Positions 13,212 through 14,255 of a stretch of 14,255 bases of DNA are shown one piece after another. A model generated the notes under the pieces. It was not told the DNA's origin. It made no database searches and saw nothing but the letters and a program-made list of their open reading frames with translations. This stretch comes from Baffinella frigidus (taxonomy: Eukaryota > Cryptophyceae > Cryptomonadales > Baffinellaceae). The stretch is taken from the NCBI GenBank assembly GCA_026770585.1, contig MU646497.1:485327-499581 (forward strand), written 5' to 3'. Within the stretch, counting starts at the first letter, position 1, and each line of letters opens with the position of its first letter. Position numbers and translations under genes: made by a program.

Positions 13212-13338
13212 TACGGGGGTACCTCGGTCATACGAAACTACCCCCCCCCCTAGGACCCTACAGTAGGCCTATGCCTAGCTAGGGCCCTATGAGAGTCCTA
13301 GGGGGGGGGCAGTTTATTATGAGCGAGGTACCCCTGCA
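13212..13338. mobile_element. Family A MITE, copy A4
   Basis: 13214-13336 (123 bp). The left end is CGGGGGTACC, the right end ACCCCTG followed by CA instead of TA. It holds the undisrupted CCCTACAGTAGGCC core. Confidence 0.9.
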
Positions 13339-13365
13339 GGGTTACAGATAACAGAGGGCATCATG

Positions 13366-13587
13366 CACATGGGTACCTCGCTCATAAGAAAGCGCCTCTC
13401 CCTAGGACCCTACCGTGGGCCTACATGTATGCCCAGGGCCCTATGGTGGTCCTAGGGGGGAATATCCCTTAAGTGGCCAGTAGGCTCATACGCCCTACGG
13501 TAGGGCCCTAAGACCTGTCTAGGACCTCTTGGCCGTCAAATTTGGCGGCATGGGCACTTAAGGGATACGTTTCTCATGAGCGATGTA
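13366..13587. mobile_element. Family A copy A5 interrupted by family B copy B6
   Basis: The left part CATGGGTACCTCGCTCATAA begins at 13368. At 13463-13567 lies B6 (TATCCCTTAAGTGGCC to GGCACTTAAGGGATA). After it, GTTTCTCATGAGCGATGTA (13569-13587) is the decayed right end of A5. This is the reverse nesting of that seen at 14147. The target duplication is eroded. Confidence 0.85.
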
Positions 13588-14070
13588 TGCTGGAAACACC
13601 GTTTATTGATGACATTGCACAACATTGGACAGCCGAGGTTTGGTGCAGGGTACCCAACAGCCAGGAGTGTGTGCGAGAACTATCCCCCCACCCCCCACGA
13701 GACACTCTGGGTTGGCGCGCTGCGAGTCACACGAGCATCGTCACACTCTTCGTGTGGGTATCTAGGCTCTAAGGGCATTCAAGGACGCAAGGTTATGAGG
13801 ACGCCAAAGTAGATTCACTTATGTAGAGCCTAGATACCCATATCGTGACACTACACAGACACGCCCGCGTATGCTGGAAACACCGTTTATTGATGACATT
13901 GCACAACCTTGGACAGCCGAGGTTTGGTGCAGGGTGGTACCCAACAGCCAGGAGTGTGTGCGAGAACTATCCCCCCACCCCCCACAGCGAGACACTCTGG
14001 GTTCGCGCGCTGCGAGTCGCACGAGCGTCTTCACACACGGGCATCGTGACACTACACAGACACGCCCGCG
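13585..14070. repeat. Tandem duplication of about 200 bp
   Basis: GTATGCTGGAAACACCGTTT and the following 160 bp occur from 13585 and again from 13868, with small differences. ATCGTGACACTACACAGACA occurs near 13842 and 14043. Both strands have overlapping open frames but none is convincing as a gene. Confidence 0.88.
13755..13840. mobile_element. Repeat G as a complete palindrome-ended element
   Basis: 17-bp perfect inverted ends TGGGTATCTAGGCTCTA and TAGAGCCTAGATACCCA enclose the reverse complement of GGCGTCCTCATAACCTTGCG. It interrupts the first copy of the 200-bp tandem duplication. TCG on both sides, if the ends are extended by two bases, may be a 3-bp duplication. Confidence 0.8.
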
Positions 14071-14144
14071 TCGCCCGTGTCCGTGCTTTTGCCCCTGCCA
14101 TGCCACACACACCATCGTCAGGGCCTCTGCATGTGGGTATCCCT

Positions 14145-14253
14145 TACAGGGGTACCTCGCTCATAAGAAACCGCATCCGCCTAGGACCCTACAGTAGGCT
14201 ATCCCTAGGGTCCTAGGGGGTGGGCGGTTTCTTATGAGCGAGGTACCCCTGTA
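14145..14253. mobile_element. Family A MITE, copy A6, in a B-like end
   Basis: 14147-14251 (105 bp), flanked by TA. The bases outside are TATCCCT on the left and AG on the right, which together with the TA make TATCCCTTAAG, the start of family B. The window ends two bases after the second TA. Confidence 0.93.
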
Positions 14254-14255
14254 AG

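Noticed and set aside
13542-14216. Overlapping 76-123 codon frames in the 200-bp duplication
   Set aside because: They end in MITE sequence, differ between the two copies and have counterparts on the opposite strand.
10338-14253. CRISPR-like array from recurring A and B units
   Set aside because: Units are palindromic transposons with target duplications, irregular spacing and nesting, in eukaryotic DNA with no cas genes.

Overview
This window reads as nuclear DNA of a unicellular eukaryote, most likely a GC-rich alga. The reasons are GT-AG type introns splitting GC-rich coiled-coil coding sequence, plant-type TTTAGGG/CCCTAAA heptamers, long CT/CA microsatellites, and a dense crowd of short palindromic transposons (MITEs). 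There are no prokaryotic operons, and I recognise no rRNA, tRNA, CRISPR array or transposase gene. I cannot name the species, and no gene has a recognisable family name.

Region 1 (1-3640): intronic DNA rich in inverted repeats and older duplications, holding three good exons (699-989, 1731-1919, 3248-3625) and one wrecked exon (2908-2967). They encode versions of one 39-43 residue Glu/Ala/Arg/Gln coiled-coil repeat, and each good exon is a whole number of codons. Region 2 (3640-5660): a head-to-head block of telomere-like heptamers, then a run of tiny exons (57, 33, 33 nt) ending in Gln-Asp-Asp-Asp-Leu, separated by large CT/CA microsatellites and followed by decayed copies. Two MITEs sit here. 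Region 3 (5660-6630): a 28-bp tandem repeat, a five-heptad coiled-coil exon, a broken second copy, and long degenerate heptamer arrays. Region 4 (6630-8140): four or more copies of one exon ending in Val-Ser-Asp-(Asp/Ala)-Glu, one split by a MITE, plus three other inverted-repeat elements. Region 5 (8140-11640): an acidic exon (8722-9038) and candidate C-terminal exons (9668-9816, 10567-10726 or -10759, 11551-11631). Region 6 (11000-14255): no convincing coding sequence beyond 11631, but a mosaic of two palindromic families (called A and B here) inserted beside and inside one another, with copies of a third repeat (G).

The best single reading is one plus-strand gene running from before base 699 to a stop at 11631 (or 10759). 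Joining twelve exons at the sites chosen by eye gives compatible splice phases throughout and an open frame of about 635 codons inside the window. The predicted product is a long coiled-coil protein with an acidic, disordered segment near its C-terminus. Its introns are hosts for nearly every repeat class listed. No expression evidence is available, so exon borders are inferences from splice motifs, paralogous copies and frame.

The most noteworthy system is the mobile DNA. Three unrelated hairpin families share TTATC(C/T) termini and make 4-bp target duplications (AACT, ACAC, AGAT, ACTC, GTTC, GGCC), several confirmed by unoccupied paralogous sites in this same window. A fourth family ends CAGGGGTACC, duplicates TA, and has repeatedly landed in itself and in family B.
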